DNA of 6,886 nt from an uncultured Erysipelotrichaceae bacterium. GTDB lineage: Bacteria; Bacillota_I; Bacilli_A; Erysipelotrichales; Erysipelotrichaceae. The stretch covers positions 1-6,886 of the forward strand of contig CACZPD010000118.1 in assembly GCA_902782955.1 (NCBI GenBank), read 5' to 3'. Under the pieces are notes generated by a model that saw only the letters and a list, made by a program, of their open reading frames with translations, was not told the origin of the DNA and searched no databases. The translations under genes and the position numbers were made by a program. How positions within the stretch are numbered: position 1 is the stretch's first letter; the number at the start of each line of letters is the position of its first letter. Of the stretch, positions 5,904-6,886 are shown piece after piece.

Positions 5904-6278
5904 ATGTTCGAGAAATTTGTGTTTAACGGGAAACCGGAAGAAATGATATCGGAAATAAACGGTATGCAGCTGCCTGAGGACTATCTCAGCTTCATGAAGG
6001 AACATAACGGCGGGGAAGGCCCGTTGGGGAAAAACAATTACGGCTGTTTCTACAGACTGGAAGAACTGCAGGAAGTCAATGATGAATATGATGTCATGAA
6101 CAGCTGGCCGGGATATGCTGTGATCGGTTCCGATATGGGCGGTGAACTCTGGGCGTATAATCCGGAAAAGGGTATCTACTGCCAGATCGACAGCTGCAAT
6201 ACCGATGATGATACTTACAGTACGATCTCAGGCAGTCTGGAAGAATTCCTGATCAGAATGGATGAGGAACTGGCGTGA
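5904..6278 (+). CDS. SMI1/KNR4 (SUKH superfamily) protein
   Basis: A 124-residue cytoplasmic protein with the SMI1/KNR4 pattern: a leading helix (about 10-20), the signature LPEDYLSFMKEHNGGEG (23-39), a CFYRLEELQEVND segment (48-60), the GYAVIGSDMGGELWAYN strands (70-86), and a closing SLEEFLIRMDEELA helix. SUKH proteins in bacteria often act as immunity proteins against secreted or contact-dependent nuclease toxins, but many stand alone with no known role. No toxin gene is visible in this window. The start at 5904 rests on a well-spaced GGAGG and on the extended -10 promoter. An in-frame ATG at 5805 would add 33 residues that look unlike the family and would begin upstream of the predicted transcript start. 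Only 3 bases separate its stop from the next gene's ATG, so the two probably form an operon. Confidence 0.85.
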   Translation: MFEKFVFNGKPEEMISEINGMQLPEDYLSFMKEHNGGEGPLGKNNYGCFYRLEELQEVNDEYDVMNSWPGYAVIGSDMGGELWAYNPEKGIYCQIDSCNTDDDTYSTISGSLEEFLIRMDEELA

Positions 6279-6281
6279 TTT

Positions 6282-6719
6282 ATGAAAGCAAATGCAGATA
6301 AGAAGAATAATATGAAATGGAAATGTCCGAAATGCGGCAGGGAATTCAGCAGACAGAATCAGGATCATTATTGTGTGAAGCCGCAGACGATCGATGAATA
6401 CATTGCCGTACAGGATGAAAATGTACAGACGAAGCTGAATGAAATCCGCGCTGTTTTGAGGAAGGCGCTTCCCGAGGCGGAAGAGCGGATCAGCTGGTCA
6501 ATGCCTACATATTGGAAGGGCAGGAATATCATACATTTTGCGTCTTCGAAGAAGCACATCGGACTGTATCCGGGAGATGAAGCGGTCGCTGTATTCGCGG
6601 AGGAACTCAGGGATTACAGTGTCAGTAAAGGAACGATACGTCTGCCGTATGACAAACCGCTGCCCGAAGAACTGATCGGAAGGATCGCGGTGTGGTGTTT
6701 CAGACAATACGCGAAATAG
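6282..6719 (+). CDS. DUF1801-domain protein with an N-terminal zinc ribbon
   Basis: A 145-residue protein in two parts. Residues 13-31 form a small zinc-binding knuckle, WKCPKCGREFSRQNQDHYC, with likely ligands C15, C18, H29 and C31. Residues about 36-143 are a DUF1801 domain (YdhG-like): IDEYIAVQDENVQTKLNEIRAVLRKALPEAEERISWSMPTYW, then HIGLYPGD, and KGTIRLPYDKPLPEELI near the end. The B. subtilis DUF1801 protein YdhG (Fra) has been described as a frataxin-like iron chaperone; other family members have no assigned role, so iron handling is only a possibility here. The start at 6282 is 3 bases after the SMI1/KNR4 stop. ATG 6312 would give a protein beginning directly at the zinc ribbon (MKWKCPKC) and is a fair alternative, since neither start has a strong ribosome site. 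The protein is soluble, with no signal peptide. Confidence 0.85.
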   Translation: MKANADKKNNMKWKCPKCGREFSRQNQDHYCVKPQTIDEYIAVQDENVQTKLNEIRAVLRKALPEAEERISWSMPTYWKGRNIIHFASSKKHIGLYPGDEAVAVFAEELRDYSVSKGTIRLPYDKPLPEELIGRIAVWCFRQYAK

Positions 6720-6740
6720 CCGTATGAGGGGAAAAATAAG

Positions 6741-6886
6741 ATGAGAAAATTCAGTCATGTGATCGTGAAAAGACCATGCAGGGCTATGACGGAAGGCATC
6801 ACGTCAGGACTGTATCCGGGCCGTCCGGACTACAGCCTCGCGCTGATCCAGCATGATGCGTATATAGAAGCGCTGAAGCAATGCGG
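6741..6886 (+). CDS. Dimethylarginine dimethylaminohydrolase-like protein, 5' end only
   Basis: The first 48 codons of a gene that runs off the window. The protein begins MRKFSHVIVKRPCRAM, then EGITSG, PGRPDYSLALIQHDAYIEALKQCG. This closely follows the start of dimethylargininases of the amidinotransferase/arginine deiminase superfamily (HxIxRxPxxxxxxGIT, then KPDYxxALxQHxxYIxAL). Such enzymes hydrolyse methylated arginine to citrulline and methylamines. The substrate-gating aspartate and the catalytic His and Cys of the family lie beyond the visible part, so activity cannot be judged. GAGGGG (6726-6731) lies 9 bases before the ATG, a good ribosome site. The gap of 21 bases after the DUF1801 gene has no terminator, so it may belong to the same transcript. 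Confidence 0.82.
   Translation, partial: MRKFSHVIVKRPCRAMTEGITSGLYPGRPDYSLALIQHDAYIEALKQC

Overview
The window looks like chromosomal DNA of a low-to-moderate G+C Gram-positive bacterium (Bacillota), most likely an anaerobic, gut-type member of the Clostridia or Erysipelotrichia. The evidence is sigma-A-type promoters (TTGAAA-17-TAGAAT and TGATATAAT), short U-tract hairpin terminators, AGGAGG-like ribosome sites, and a divergent NAD-dependent DNA ligase of the kind I associate with those classes. The genus cannot be told from the sequence. All genes lie on the + strand. No tRNA, rRNA, CRISPR array, insertion sequence or phage gene is visible.

Left part (1-4224), housekeeping. The last 18 codons of an unidentified gene run 6 bases ahead of ligA, so ligA is probably the distal gene of an operon. 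A 132-base gap with two possible promoters follows. Next comes a single-pass membrane protein of unknown function (2176-2868), whose stop codon is built into an intrinsic terminator. Only 7 bases after the terminator U-tract begins rlmD, the 23S rRNA m5U methyltransferase with its iron-sulfur cluster, SAM site and catalytic Cys all intact.

Right part (4225-6886), a run of small accessory-type enzymes: a P-loop kinase-like ATPase, an ASCH-domain protein adjoining a GNAT acetyltransferase, a terminator, then an extended -10 promoter driving a SMI1/KNR4 (SUKH) protein, a zinc-ribbon plus DUF1801 protein, and the start of a dimethylarginine dimethylaminohydrolase-like gene cut by the window edge. 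These genes are closely spaced but do not form an obvious pathway. They look like a collection of single-gene maintenance or stress functions.

Nothing here is a clear new multi-gene system. The points most worth a second look are: the LigA active site, which keeps the adenylation lysine but has changed several side chains important in E. coli LigA; the two mutually exclusive hairpins packed against the rlmD start codon; the unknown membrane protein with a YhcN-like extracytoplasmic pattern; and the adjoining ASCH/GNAT pair. The SMI1/KNR4 gene should start at 5904, not at the upstream in-frame ATG at 5805.
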